Positions 33,501-45,845 of a stretch of 64,000 nucleotides of DNA are shown piece by piece. A program made the position numbers and the translations under genes. The DNA is from Perognathus longimembris pacificus. Taxonomy: Eukaryota > Chordata > Mammalia > Rodentia > Heteromyidae. The notes under the pieces were generated by a model, which worked only from the letters and a program-made list of their open reading frames with translations, made no database searches and had not been told where the DNA came from. The DNA lies in the NCBI RefSeq assembly GCF_023159225.1, contig NC_063166.1:80005785-80069784 (forward strand), given 5' to 3'. Numbering within the stretch: position 1 is the stretch's first letter; the number at the start of each line of letters is the position of its first letter.

Positions 33501-33735
33501 CAAAAGACCCCAACCCCCCAACACACAGTAAACAAAAAATAAGCACAACAAAAGCAAGACTCCAACACACTCAAGTCTAAACAGTCTCATTAGCTACACC
33601 GATTCAGTGTGATGACTGAGCATGCCTGAGGAAGCAGGGCCTATAGCACCCACGGGGCCATGACTTTAGGACGCAACGTGCGTCTCCACAAAGCACTTCA
33701 GGTCCTAAGAGAAAGAGCCGCCATGTCATAGGAAT

Positions 33736-33739
<4 letters not shown>

Positions 33740-33776
<37 letters not shown>
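33740..33776. repeat. (CA)n microsatellite
   Basis: About 18 perfect AC dinucleotides. Confidence 0.98.
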
Positions 33777-33778
<2 letters not shown>

Positions 33779-34143
33779 ACACACGTGCACATTGGCTGAA
33801 TTGCCACCTCTCTTTGCCCTGGGTGCAGGAAGCCTCATGGTTTTCCCCCGAGATCACACAGAACTTCTTGCTGGCGGTCACAGTTATTGCTCGAAGCGGA
33901 ACTGATGCTTCCGGCCCGGAATGCAACAGCATTTCCTCCTTTGGACGTTCAGTGCACACCCTGGCCACCCACCTCACGTTGAGACCCCAGACTCTAATGA
34001 GAGTCTCCATCAACATCAAAGGACAGCGTTGCCTGGGGAGTGCTGAAAGCCCTCTGGTGTAACTACAACTTGCCACGTTGTTATTTCCTCTCTGGATTTT
34101 AGCATCTGATATCTTATTTCACCTAAAAGTATCCTGTTCCCTT

Positions 34144-34250
34144 GGTCATGGCTGTGCACGCCTGGAATCCCAGCACTTGGGAGGTGGTGTAGAAGGATCC
34201 TAAGTTTGAAATCGGCCTGGGCTACATAGTAAGACCCTGCCTCAAAACAA
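34144..34250 (+). mobile_element. B1-type SINE monomer, sense
   Basis: GGTCATGGCTGTGCACGCC, TGGAATCCCAGCACTTGGGAGG, TGAAATCGGCCTGGGCTACATAG, AAGACCCTGCCTCAAAAC. A clear B1 monomer with a well-kept left part. Confidence 0.85.
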
Positions 34251-35467
34251 CAGATGTGTTTTGGATGTGTGTGTTTCTGGGTACTTGTGTCTTTCTGCAC
34301 GCCCATAGTTCACCACATCCATAGTAGTTGTACTGTCCTAAGTGCCCCGAAAGAGGGGACTTCTACTGGAATGCTTGTGTAAACGTGGGGTGAGGTTTGC
34401 GTGAGGAGGGTCACTGTGTTGTTGCTTGAAGGGAAGAATTTCTGAGTATCCCGGATGGCTTAAAGGCGTCCCCGGATATCCCAAAGAGGAGGGGTCTTGC
34501 TGCTGGAACCCCAGGCGGAGGGGATAAAGTGGTGGCGTGGAAAAGGGTCTCGAGTGTGCGCATAGCTACATTTATCAAGAACAAAGAAAGCAACAGGGAG
34601 AGCACCTGCTGTCAATCCAGCGAGCTTTCTCCCATTAGTCTGGTAAAACACTCTTGACCAATAAGAGGTTAACCACAGTGATTACTGGGCGAGAATAACA
34701 CGGTGCATTCCGTTCTGTTTCCAAACTTTTTCTCGCTTGAATTCTACAACACAGAATCGGCAATGAGGGGACTTGGGAGCTCAGCTCAGGCTGGCTGGAC
34801 CCCGGCGTGGGCGAGCACAGATGTCCCCAAGGAGCCTGGTGGGGAGGCCCGCGTCACCGCTTGCTTTACTCCTCTGGAAACTGAATAGAGACTGCAAAGC
34901 GCTTTGCCCTTCATGGAAACACCGAGAGCGTTCTAGTGTCTTCGCGCTGCTCTCGCCATCCCTGTGACCACAGGATGCTGGCTCCCGGTGCTGCCGCCGT
35001 ACCTGGCTCCTGCTCTGTAGCTCCGGCGCCTCACGCTGCTCATCTGCCGCGCTCCTCTGCCCTTTCACCCCCGTGTGGACACTTGGCACGTCTCCAGTGG
35101 TGCCCCCGCCGGGAGCCCCGCGTCCTTCTCGTAGGTGCCACATTGGCCCTCAAAAATGAACACACAGGCAACATACAGCATACTTGCTTTCATGCTAACC
35201 ACCTAAAATGACGTGGTGGGCAGAAGTTATACTTCCCACCCCTAAATCAGCCGTGGGACAAGACATGTCTATCTCCCTCCAGCACCTCTGGGTGTTCGCA
35301 TCTCCTGTGTTGGATGAGACAGGTCACAGCTGGTGGGGACAGAGGACAGAGCAGTCCTGCTGACCTAGAGTGGAGGAATCTCTTCCTAGGAGGGTAGACA
35401 CTCTCCCACTCCCTTCTCTTCTCTACCTCCCCCCGCCTTTGGTGTGCAGCACAAAATAGATGCACAG
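34251..35467. other. Unique sequence; GC-rich part 34760-35140
   Basis: The middle part is moderately GC-rich with scattered CpG (for example around 34800-34860 and 34980-35130), but less so than 10.6-12.0 kb. No exon or promoter motif is supported. Confidence 0.4.
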
Positions 35468-35524
35468 CTAATACTGGATGGATGAGGAAATGAATGTTAA
35501 GTGGATGGATGAATGGATGGATGC
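35468..35524. repeat. Imperfect (ATGG)n microsatellite
   Basis: ATGGATGG units interrupted by GAAATGAATG variants. Confidence 0.85.
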
Positions 35525-36664
35525 GTTCTCATTTTTTTTTTTTTTTGCCAGTGATTTTCCAAAACCAATTTCTTACTGGCTTCTGCTGAAAATAAAAACA
35601 ATTGTCTGCTGTCGTATACAAGTCTGCTTTGCTCCTTTTCAGCAAGAGCTGAACCAAAGGGTCCACCATCACAGAGGCATGAGCTTGTACACAAGACAGG
35701 AGAACCATGTCTGCAGTTAGGCGTACTAGAGGGGTTTGTAAAGGACAGCCATCCTATACAACTCATATCCATTTGCAATCATGTCAGATCTCAAAGCCGT
35801 TAGTTCTTATTTAATTATTGTAGAATCTGCCCCACGACAGTGCTGCACAGAAATTGTCAGTTCTCTAAAATCAAAGGACTTGAATCCTGGTTTATGAGCA
35901 CCATCCAATTTAAATCCTTCGAAATACACATAATATGGTTAATTGAGATCTCTTCTCCACAGTGGATTTTCCTACATTGGGTGTGCAGCCCAAGGAGAAG
36001 TCACGTGGATAGGTCCACGTACACACACAAGCATGTATAGGTGTGGACGTATGCTTGCATATTGGTATCCACACAGAGCTGCACCACAGTATCTTAGTGT
36101 ACTCAAGTTTGCAACAAATATGCAGAGCAGTCCCTGCGAGTTCCCAAGTATTCCAAATTCTTAATCTTGTAATCCTTGTCTTCGTGTAACTGACATAATT
36201 ATTGTTTTCAATGAAATGGGAGATTTTCTTTCTACCATCTATTTTTCAGGAAGAGATAGATATGTGCAAGCTTACAGCACACACATCCACCTATCATATA
36301 ATTATATTCTTTTTGAATCTTTATGCCAGTGCTGTGATTTCCTTTATGTCTTATTGGGGGTTTCATCCAGCAATTGAATGACTGGAGGGAAAAATAGAAA
36401 TTTTTCATCTGTCATAAACATTAGTGTGGTTGGATTTAATGCTACCTTCTGTGCGAGTCGTTATGTTTTTGAATACTTCAGACCTTATGCGTTTCAGCTT
36501 TCTACCATCTCTCCATATCTCTTCGTTGCAGGTCTTCAGCCTGAAGTCCCTAGGAGTTTAGTTTTGAGATGGAGGTGTTTGGACAGGCTATTTGTATGTG
36601 TGTGGGCACTCCAAGCTTCACCTACCTGATTTTGGGTGCAATGGACCTAAGCTGAGGTTATCAG
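35525..36664. other. Unique AT-rich sequence, no gene
   Basis: Begins with a T14 run at 35532-35546. The remainder is AT-rich single-copy DNA. Confidence 0.45.
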
Positions 36665-36790
36665 TGAAACACAGGACACCCCGTTCAGTTTCAGATATGC
36701 CATGCCTACTTTGTGTAGCATAACCAGAGTCCAAGTATTTCCCGGGCTGAATGACAGCCATGTGTTGTTTATCTGGAGATTACAGCCAGC
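36665..36790 (-). mobile_element. Old interspersed repeat fragment, antisense (family uncertain)
   Basis: Contains ACACAGGACACCCCGTTCAG and CATGTGTTGTTTATCTGGAG, the (antisense) counterpart of a fragment at 57535-57630 (GTTATTTATCTGGTATTCAA). Both resemble a mammal-wide repeat ending in 'ctggcaaccc'. Confidence 0.4.
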
Positions 36791-37540
36791 TGGGCCTGTT
36801 ACAGACTCACTGGCTAAGCGGACAACCTGAGCTCCAGCACTCCGCATGCCCGCTCCTCACTCGTTCGCCTTAGATCACCGCCCTCGAAAGCCAACCCTAG
36901 CTCTCTTGTTGGGTGCCAGCCAGCCAGAGGCGTCTTCTTCCTCTGAGGTTGTCAACTGCGGTCACACTGAACCACGATGGGACATCAGCATGGGAGGAAG
37001 AGACACCGTGACCACGCTAGGAACAAGATTTATCCCGCACTTCCTGTGTTCTAGGTCCGGGTCCAAAGAAAACACACCACCAGCCCATCATTCTGTCTGT
37101 CGTCTGGCGCTTGAGGCTGGAGGTGAAGGGTGGTGGGGGGTCGGGGGTGGGGGGAGGTGGATGAGCTTACACCCTTGCACTGTCTTGGATGGAGTTAGCT
37201 GTTTTCCGTCATGGCCAAGTGTGGTGGCTAAGGGATGACATTAGAGACCCAGGCTCTCCTCTGCTTTCACTCCGCCCAGCAGGTGGGTTTCCTCCCTGTG
37301 GTCACGAGATGGCTGCTGTACTTCTATGTGTTCTTTTCTTAGGATGTCAGAACAACTGGGGAAGGCAGTGCCCTCTCCAGGGAGGGCTTAGTTTTCTGCT
37401 TAGGAAATGTACGTTGGTAATGGAGTAATTTTGTCATTACTACCAGTATTATCCCATTTCATCAAGGAAGCAGCTGAGAGGCGTGGAGTGTAACTCAGTC
37501 GGGTGTTACATTTCTATTGTATTAGAGATTTCCTGTGTGT

Positions 37541-37544
<4 letters not shown>
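36791..37544. other. Unique sequence with a G-rich run at 37118-37160
   Basis: The G-rich part has at least four runs of three or more G separated by short loops (GGTGGGGGGTCGGGGGTGG), a G4 pattern on +. No gene or repeat otherwise. Confidence 0.5.
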
Positions 37545-37596
<52 letters not shown>

Positions 37597-37627
37597 AGGG
37601 AGGGAGGGAGGGAGGGAGGGAGGGAGA
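37545..37627. repeat. Compound (GA)n(GGGA)n microsatellite
   Basis: About 23 GA units pass directly into about nine GGGA units. The transition suggests growth of both arrays from one seed. Confidence 0.97.
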
Positions 37628-37749
37628 GATTTTAAGGAAACTGTTGATAAAACTCTGTAGCAGCACAGAGCAAGCAGCAAGCTTGGCAGGAACAGCAGAA
37701 TTCCTTCTTTCTTTAGGACTCAGGTTTTGGTTTTCTGTTTGATTGGTTT

Positions 37750-37830
37750 TGCTGGTACTAGGTAAGGTTTGAACTCGGGGCTCTGGGCTTGCTAAGTGGT
37801 TGCACTACCATGTGAGCCACATCCATTGTT
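37750..37830 (-). mobile_element. ID-type SINE fragment, antisense
   Basis: GGTACTAGGTAAGGTTTGAACTC, then TTGCTAAGTGGTTGCACTACC, ATGTGAGCCACATCC matches the complement of the B box and A box of an ID element, without the B1 part. Confidence 0.65.
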
Positions 37831-38589
37831 CTTTTTGTGTTCTTTCAGCTAGAATTTCATTATAATTAATTGTTTTTGCCTTTGTTTCCCTTGGACCGTG
37901 AACCTCTGTGTCTGCCTCCTGTGCAGCTGAAGTGATGGGCAAACAGCTCTACACTTGCTCCACCAGCCTCCTTCCTCTTAGTGCCTTGAGTTGGATGAAG
38001 TCTATCCCCATGGGGAATGTAATTTGCTTCACTCACAGACTACAGGCTGAATTGCTTATCTTGTCTAAAAACTATCTTCCGAGGACGTGTAAACTGGTGT
38101 TGGCGAGATGTCTGGGTACCAAATTAATACCTGAAATAGATCCCCCAGCAACCAGATAACCAGAGAAGCTGGGAGTTCAAAACCTAGTACCATATTCCCA
38201 GCCCAGATCCCTTCCCAAAACCACTGTTCCCACAATTCACTGGTTGTTCTGCCTAGGAAAAGACTGGAGCAGGAATGTGGTAGGGGACTTGGTTACGTGT
38301 TACACAATTATTATATTAGTTATTCACTCTGTGTGTGTGTTGAAAAGAAAGATCGGTGGGGGGGAGAACCATACACAGGAAAGGATTTTGCTCTCATTGT
38401 CCCTCTTTAGTCACTTCCTATGTGAATCACTTCATTTTACATTTTTATGTCACCATAAAACACCAGACATTGAAGCTCACACGAAAGATCATCAAACTCA
38501 ATGCAGAATATGAAGGGAATACAACCCCAATTTACTCACTCTTCTTGCATGGTAATCATAAGCTTGACTGGGATTTCCTGGGATCCCTG

Positions 38590-38715
38590 TTTTATAAATA
38601 AAGTTTTATTGGAACACAACCATTCCCATTTACTCATTGATTGTCTACAGCTGTGACAGAGTGGTGCTAGTTGTGACAGATTCTGTCTGATTCCTTCCTT
38701 ACATTTAAAAATATT
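38590..38715 (+). mobile_element. hAT-Charlie-type MER element relic
   Basis: Contains ATAAATAAAGTTTTATTGGA, ACACAACCATTCCCATTTAC, ATTGATTGTCTACAGCTGTG and ends near CTTACATTTAAAAATATTT. This is the pattern of a very common non-autonomous mammalian hAT repeat. I am not certain of the exact subfamily. Confidence 0.7.
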
Positions 38716-38760
38716 TTTCATCACCCATATGTTCAGCCTTTGCTACCAGGGCTTCACCAC

Positions 38761-38762
<2 letters not shown>

Positions 38763-38813
<51 letters not shown>
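38763..38813. repeat. (TG)n microsatellite
   Basis: About 25 TG units, perfect. Confidence 0.98.
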
Positions 38814-38816
<3 letters not shown>

Positions 38817-39126
38817 ACATCTTGCTTATCCTACAGATTCTTCTTCTACCCCTTTATTTTTGCGGCAGCATTTCTTGGAGACTCCAGCCACTGTGTGTCT
38901 GGCAGTCTGGAGTTGGGATTGCATCCTCTTGCTGCAGTTGAATGAGCTCCTCTGTCTGTCCAACTTGCAGATCAGCTCAACCCAGAGGCGAGGTCAGACT
39001 GGGGTCTCATCTTTCTCCCAAGACTCTAGACGAGGCAGGTTCCGTCATCAGAGGACCACAAAGGTCTGCTCGTCTTTTTATGGGAGGGCACAGGAATTGC
39101 TTGTTGATATTCTGATTTAGTGAATT

Positions 39127-39135
39127 CATATATAT

Positions 39136-39167
<32 letters not shown>

Positions 39168-39168
39168 C
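39127..39168. repeat. (TA)n microsatellite
   Basis: TA repeats with two TACA interruptions. Confidence 0.95.
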
Positions 39169-40344
39169 TTTTAATACTTCTAGAAAGTTTCTTGGACTTA
39201 TCTTCCAGGTGAGCTCCTGGAAGAAAGGCCAGTGAATGTTCAACTTAAGATATTTAATTGATTCTTGATCATCCTCCAAGGGAGACCATTTAATTTTATT
39301 AATAATATTATTAGTGCTATTAAAACATAATGAGATGTATGATGGGCTTTAATCATTACATTTATTATCCTATTGAAGCACAAATCATCCCAGTTTTGCC
39401 AGTGGGAGCCTTTCAAGTTGGCTCCTAAGAGTGTCTGAAATAACCTGAAATCCAATAGTCTTTCAGGGATATCTAAATGTATCCTTGCTTTATGCCTCAC
39501 ATCTGGACCAACAGTCCACCTATCCCCCCAACGTGCCCCCATGGGTGAAGAACATAGGGTAGCTGAAAATCTTGCTGCCTACTATGCATTTACTCCTTGA
39601 TTTTGAATCTCGACAGTTTCCTGAGCTCCTTTTGTCTTCTAATTCCTTGGGTTGGAGTATCGCCATGAGCAAGGACTCAAATTCCTAAGAGTGGAAAATT
39701 AATGCTGAAAATGTGAGTGGATAAATAGGTAGAAAAATCTAAATGCACATTCAAAGAAAAGCAACAGAGGGCCAAGACTCAATGATTCTGGTATATTTTA
39801 AAGGCCTGCATATCACTTTGCTTGGAAGTGTCATTCAACTGCTGATGAAGATATGTGTGCATCAATATCTCTGCTCTCGTTGACTGATGACCTCACATAA
39901 TAAAAGATCTTGACTTATGTGTATGTTAACAATTAATGGAATGAGAAATGTGTGGCTCAGGGTAAATGGAAGGTAATAAAGAGGTATAAATGAGAATTAC
40001 ATGGGTTAGTTGGGTCATTAATGGTTCTTTTGTTCTGCAATTGCATCGGTATCATATTCAGGTGACAGGGGTGTAGGGCTAGTTGCCAACATGATTTAGC
40101 TCTGACTGGTTCTTTATGGGTATTTCCCACAGCAGAAGTCATTTGCTCAAGTCCCCTATACCATTCCCAACTATCTACATTTGGTTATCTTCATTTGTTG
40201 ATCCTTCAAGGGACTTTGGCCACATAGAGACCCATGTATTTTATCAGAGTATGATTTTACCCATCGTTTTCTATAAAATTGAACGGTTTCTTACTTCTCA
40301 AAAGGTTTCTCATCTTATATGCAGTCCCTAAGGAAAAAAACAAA
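39169..40344. other. Unique AT-rich block, candidate conserved element at 39235-39440
   Basis: No repeats recognised. The part at 39235-39440 contains dense TTAAT/ATTA motifs (TTTAATTTTATTAATAATATT) and no low-complexity explanation, so it may be regulatory. This is inference. Confidence 0.35.
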
Positions 40345-40580
40345 GCCAGGCGCTGGTGCCACATACCTGTAATCCTAGCTACTCAGGAGGCTGAGATCTG
40401 AGGATCATGGTCTGAAGCAAGCCCAGACAGAAAAAGTCCGTGAGACTCTTTTCTCCAATCAGCCACCAGAAAACCAAAAGTGGCACTGTGGCTCAAGTGG
40501 TAGAGTACTACCCTGAACAAAAGAACTCAGGGACAGTGCCCAGTCCTTGAGTTCAAGTACCAGGACGGATAAAGAAAAAA
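40345..40580 (+). mobile_element. B1-ID composite SINE, sense
   Basis: B1: GCCAGGCGCTGGTGCCACA, CCTGTAATCCTAGCTACTCAGG, AGCAAGCCCAGACAG. ID tail: GCACTGTGGCTCAAGTGGTAG, AGTCCTTGAGTTCAAGTACC. Full length, well preserved. Confidence 0.9.
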
Positions 40581-41304
40581 ATCAAGAACAAAAACAACCA
40601 CGCCCCCTCCAAACAAAACAAAGTAATAGCAGCAGATACTTTTACACTAGATGCTGGGGCCCTATTGATTCATCCAAAAATAAAGAGTGGACGAGGAAGT
40701 AATATCTACAGCCCTGAAAATAGCAATACTATGCATTAGGGAGAACCAACATTTGCTGGCGTAAAGAAAGACTCTTGAGTCTTGATGGCATCAGTGCGTT
40801 AGAAAACATTGACTAGCCCAGTGTGCAGTTATAAATCTGTAACACAAATGTGTTTGGGGAAATGCAAACACCTTGATGCATGCGTGAATTCAGTCACTCA
40901 ACAGCAGTTTAGTGAGTGCCTAGCCTGTGTCACGGCTCCAGATACAGAGACACTATGGGGAAGCATGCAGAAATGGCCCTACCCTTTGAGCCTTATGGTC
41001 ACCAAGAGGAAATTTGAAAATGCGGAAAGCATTTCTTTTGGACTTACTGAGATGCTAATAACTTCGTTTGCAGAGGAGCTTGGTTGCAACCAACCCAGAA
41101 GGACTGATGTCACAATGCGAAGAGATGTGCTTTTCTTCTTTCTGCATTTGTTCATCCTTCAGGGGATTTTTGTAAGCATCTTGCATCGTGGTTGACCCCT
41201 ATATTGTTAATATCCATCTTAAGAATTGAAGCCATCAGGTTATCTGAACCCATTTGTATTGGTGCAGATGGCTTATTCAGTGCATAAATGTTTAATTTTT
41301 GGGC
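40581..41304. other. Unique sequence, no feature seen
   Basis: A 128-codon open frame at 40809-41195 on + has no recognised domain and no known homology. No repeat identified. Confidence 0.4.
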
Positions 41305-42630
41305 AAAACCATTTCTCTTTTTATTCATTTATTTATTGTCAAAGTGATGTAGAGAGGGGTTACATTTTCATGCCTAAGGCATTAAGTACATTTCTTATCA
41401 AACTTGTTACGTCCTCCCTCATTTTTGTCCCTCCTCCTTCTCCACTTCCTTTCCCCCAATGAGTTGTACAGTTGGATTATGGCATATAGTTTTGTAAGTA
41501 TTGCTGGTGCATTGGTTCACTTTTCACCTTTTGTCTCTCTATTTTCATGTTCTCCTTCCCTTCCCTAGTTCCAATAAGCATAGATACAATACCCAGGGTA
41601 CCGAAATCAGTAGCAGTGTCATCAGGGGTTACAGTTATGTAAGTCAGGCAAAGAGTACATTACATTTTGGACAATGTTACCCCTTTCCTTCCTCTCTCCC
41701 AGTTTTTCAACATAGTATCCAGTGAGTACCATTGCTACATTTGTTCACCCCTTCTCCCTCACTTTCTATGCCTCCTCTTATACTCCAAAGATATATAGAT
41801 GAACAAAACAAAAAGAAAACAAAAACAGCAAAAAAGAAAAAATGAACTCTTGTTTCAATTTCCTACTTCAATAAATATTATATTGTATGGTCAGACACAC
41901 ATAGGCATTGGGCCTTTGTGTTCCTCTCCTAAGCATATCCCCCTTTGGTCTCATTGTGTGCAAATGTCTAGAGGCCTGTATGGTTTATTATGTCTCCATG
42001 TATTTTAGACCTAGCTTCCACATGTGAGAGAAAACAGGTGCCTTTCATCTTTCTGAGCTTGGTTTATGTCACTTAATATGATTTGTTCTAGGTTCATCCA
42101 TTTCCCTGCAAATGAAGTAGTATTATTCTTTCTAATGGATGAGCAAAACTCCATTGTGTCTTGGTACCACATGTTTTGGACCCACTCCTCTGTTGTAGGG
42201 CATTCGGGCTGTTTCCACAACTTGGGTGTTGTGAATATGCAGCAATGAACATGGATGCGCATGCATCTTTAGGATGTCCTGGCTTGTGATGTTCAGGATA
42301 GATGCCCAGGAGTGCATGGGTGGATTGTAGGGAAGGGCTGTGCTTAGCTTTTTTGAGGAACCTCCAGATTGATCTCTAGAGTGGTTGTACTAGTTTACAT
42401 CCCCACCAAACAGTGCAGTAGGGTCCCTTTGTCCCTACACCTCACCAACATTTGTGGTTGTTCGAATTCACCATATTGGCCAATCTAACCAGAGTAAGAT
42501 GGAATCTCAGGGTTGTTTGACTTGCATTTCCTTGATGGCCAGGGACAATGGGCATTTTCCTTTGCCATTCATGCCTCTTATTCTGAGAAGTCTCTCCTTA
42601 GCTCCTTTGCATCGCTTTAAAACACAAGCC
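41305..42630 (-). mobile_element. 5'-truncated L1, antisense: ORF2 3' end plus 3' UTR
   Basis: On the minus strand, ORF2 sequence (reverse transcriptase C-terminal region) runs from about 42630 to a stop at 42011. The frame at 42262-42011 ends with the conserved L1 tail (key residues WMNLEQIILSDINQAQKDERH, in part). Further upstream the frame is broken by shifts. About 700 bp of 3' UTR follows to the T-rich end at 41305-41330. It lacks all of ORF1 and most of ORF2, so it is a dead copy. Confidence 0.85.
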
Positions 42631-43399
42631 ACTTCAATATGGATAGCTGGTTCCAAGAGCACACCCTTCTCCTCCCTTTCCACCACGCTATGCTCTTCTG
42701 GCCTTCATCTGGGAGTGCACACCATTCCGTAGGGCGCTGAGCTTTGCCCGGGAACTCTCTCCCCAGCCCAGGCCTGGGGGAAGCTGCAGCTCCTGTCTGT
42801 GCTCCAGGGCTCCTGGCCCACAGATCCCCTCTGCGTGCCCTTCCCTCTGACTCCACGTGTGAGCTGGGTGCGGGAGGCAGCCCTGTAATTCTTCCTGTCT
42901 TCTCCTGCGTCGTAGTTAGAGATATCTAACAGCCATTGATGGGTTTTTATTAGTTCTTTGGGTTCATTTTCCATTTCTCAAGCAGCTCTCATCGGGGGTC
43001 CTTTGCCAGTAATTACTGCAGCACCGAGGACTTGGAGGAGCTTCCTTTCAGCCTTGAGTGATGAGGGTTCTTAATAGGACTGCTTTTTATTTTTGGAGGA
43101 GAAAAATTAAATTAAATGTGCTGCTCCATACGAGGCTTATTTAGTCTGAGAAAACATAGGAATAATTTTGTTAGAACGAGCAGGCTTCTCCATCACTCTG
43201 TCGAATCATATGAAAATGAAAAGGCCTCTCTGGATTTATCATTTCCCCGTGGGGCCTCACACAGAAAGGGTCACAGATGCATAGAGAGGACCGAGAAACA
43301 TACTGAAGACCAGGGAGGTGGAGAGTAAGCCATTTGTCAGGTTGTTACCTCAGTCAGGCCAAGCTAGGGCTTTGGGCCTAGTGCAGCCAGTGCCTTGCT
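42631..43399. other. Unique sequence; candidate conserved block at 43060-43270
   Basis: 42640-42900 is moderately GC-rich with no feature. 43060-43270 is AT-rich and repeat-free (TTAAATTAAATGTGCTGC, CATACGAGGCTTATTTAG). No gene evidence. Confidence 0.35.
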
Positions 43400-43565
43400 G
43401 TTGTGAATAAGCTTTTATTGGAGCTCAGCTATTGACAGATTGTCCATGGCTACTTTGACCCTAAAATGGCCATGGTGAATAGCCGTACAAGACGCTACAC
43501 ACAGCCCCAGTGTCTAAACTATTTACTCTCTGGACCTTTGTAGAAAAAGGTTGCCAATTTTCATT
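43400..43565 (+). mobile_element. hAT-Charlie-type MER element relic
   Basis: The order is the same as at 38590: GAATAAGCTTTTATTGGAGC, ATTGTCCATGGCTACTTTG, ACTATTTACTCTCTGGACC, AAAAAGGTTGCCAATTTTC. The 3' end is preserved further than in the other copies. Confidence 0.7.
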
Positions 43566-44324
43566 CATAAACCAGATATGTGATTTTTGGTACACATTTT
43601 AGTGTTTCCACATATGTAATTGTCTTGCATGGCAAAGCTCCATTTACCTATATAATTTCCTCATTTACTGGAAAGGCAAATTCAACTGCAGAGTTCACAT
43701 AAACGACAATAGGTTTATTCACAGTTAGAGACTCCCTTGTAAGCTTCATTCTGAGCTCTTTCTCAGTTTAAAAACGAAGCCAAACAAAACCAGCTACAGG
43801 AGCACTACAAAGGAAGCAATTCTTCGTTGTGTCCCTCTAAGAATTTCCACAAGACCACTAATTCTAACACACTGGCTACAGACTTCCTAGGGCTACTTCT
43901 TGAGGGCCAGGTTCATTTTAATTGACTTAGAGTGATCTTTCTTTATCTGAAAGGCGATAATGTCATTTTTTTTAAAAAAGCTACAACCTATTTAGCCTTG
44001 GGTAACTGATTACATTCACCATCCATGATGGAAACTCACCCCTTCACCACGATTTATGTCAGAAACCGTTTCACAATGAGCTAATCAGTGTATGTGAAAT
44101 TTCCCCATTGTTTCACTTGGAAACAGATTTGGAGATGAGGAAAAATGAGCCTTTGTCCTCCTCCCCACACATTTTATTAAAGGAAGTTAGATATCAGAAG
44201 ATTTTCACCACCTGCAAGTTGTTTATACTAAGGGCTAAAAGAGTTCAAAAACTTGGGCTCACCTTTAAGCAATTCCTTGATGAGGGTTACTTTATCCATA
44301 GCAGGGATATAGAGCCATCATAAC
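43566..44324. other. Unique AT-rich sequence, no feature seen
   Basis: Contains a T/A-run at 43965-43979. No repeat or gene recognised. Confidence 0.45.
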
Positions 44325-44515
44325 AGCTGTAATACTGACAGCTCATATTCATTGACTTGATCCTACGCACCACGACCCACCTCCTGATCTGCAAACCTTG
44401 GGCATGAAACATCTCCCGAAGTCTTTGTGGCTGGTATTTCATCCCCGTTTCACAGGGCAAAGTGTGAAGCATTCAAACTATAACTCAGGTCTGCTGCTTG
44501 ACTCCAGTCTGGCAA
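44325..44515 (-). mobile_element. MIR SINE, antisense
   Basis: Reverse MIR core traces: TCATATTCATTGACTTGATCC, TTTCATCCCCGTTTCACAGGGC, CTATAACTCAGGTCTGCTGC and ACTCCAGTCTGGC. It is diverged but the block order fits. Confidence 0.55.
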
Positions 44516-45719
44516 TTTTGAGCTGAGGAAGGTGACTTTGTACCCTACCTGCCTGGCCAAGGGCCACTTAGAAAACTCTAGATTCGTTTCTAGGCATATA
44601 GAGATTTATTTATTATGGAAGTTGACTCACACCGTGACAGAAGCTGAGATGTCTCGCCAATGCCCTTTGCAACATGGAGACTGAGCAAAGCCAGTGTTAA
44701 GATCCACTGGAGGTTGGAAGGCCTGAGAACCAGGTGAGACCTGAGACCAAAGGCTAAGAGCCAAGAGCTCTCATATGCAAAGGCAGCAGGAGATCCTGTC
44801 CTGCTCACAAGAGAGACCTGACGATCCCTCCGCTCTTCTATCCCACCCAAGGCCCTCAACAGATTCTACACCAGCTCCCGCATGGTAAGGGTGACTTCCT
44901 TCACCGTTTACAGATGTTAATGTTACTTGCTTCTTGAACTATGCTTGCAGACGGATACCCCAAAGCAGTGTCTCACCGGTGCATCCTTCAGCCTGGGCAG
45001 GTTGACACATGAATTGATTGTCACCTGTGTCTCTGCCTCCTTTCAGGCCTCTTTGCTGCAAAATCACCAAGTCCCAGCCATACTGTCACGTCTCTTGAGC
45101 ACAGAACCTTGCTTCTGGGATGGGAGCCTTTGAACCTCTCCTCCTCTGGATGGGGCCTTTCTGGATCTGCATGGTCTTGATCAGTTCCTTCTGTGCCTTC
45201 AGGTATCAGCTCCTCATCTACCTTCACCAAAGGCCATGTCTGGATTCTGGCGTATTTTCAGCCTAGCTCTCTGCACTAGCTGAAAAATTGACTATTTTTG
45301 TTTCTACTCTCCATTAGCAATTCTGTCTGTGCTGTTGCGTGGATGTGGGCAATGCGTTGGGAGGGAGTTACGATTGTCCAGGTAAGGCATGATTATGGCT
45401 GTAGCAGCGGGTTTTAGAAGGAAGTATTGATATTTAGATAATATTTGGAGGTAGGGTTTTTCTTGGTGCTTCTTTGTGGGTGGTAAGAGAAAGAGAAACA
45501 AGATGTGTGCCTTTCTGCCTTGGTTTCTGGTTTTCAGGAGACGGATGGACAGGTGGCATTGGCGTTAGTCACTAGGATAGGCAGTTCCCTGGGAAGAAGG
45601 TCAGTTCACTTTGCATCTGTGGAAAGAAAATACTTGAAAATCCTATTTACAGAGCTGTCAGACTGGAAAAATAATCATCAAGGAGGGACTGTAATCAGCT
45701 CAACGGGGTAACAATAAAA
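44516..45719. other. Unique sequence, no gene seen
   Basis: Single-copy sequence without recognised repeats or exon structure. Confidence 0.45.
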
Positions 45720-45845
45720 ATGGCAAAGACAAAAAAAGACAGAAGAGACAGAGAGAGAGGGAAAGAGCAAGCCTGAGAGAGGGAGGGAGGGAGGGAGAGA
45801 GGGAGAGACAGAGAGAAATGGAGAGAGACACAAAGAGAGAGAAGA
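45720..45845. repeat. GA-rich low-complexity tract
   Basis: Imperfect GAGAGA and GGGAGGGA units. Open frames on the minus strand here are Ser/Leu/Pro-rich artefacts. Confidence 0.9.

Noticed and set aside
40809..41195. A 128-codon plus-strand frame
   Set aside because: No domain or homology recognised, and it sits next to L1 sequence.
42011..42262. An 83-codon minus-strand frame
   Set aside because: It is the C-terminal end of a truncated L1 ORF2, not a host gene.
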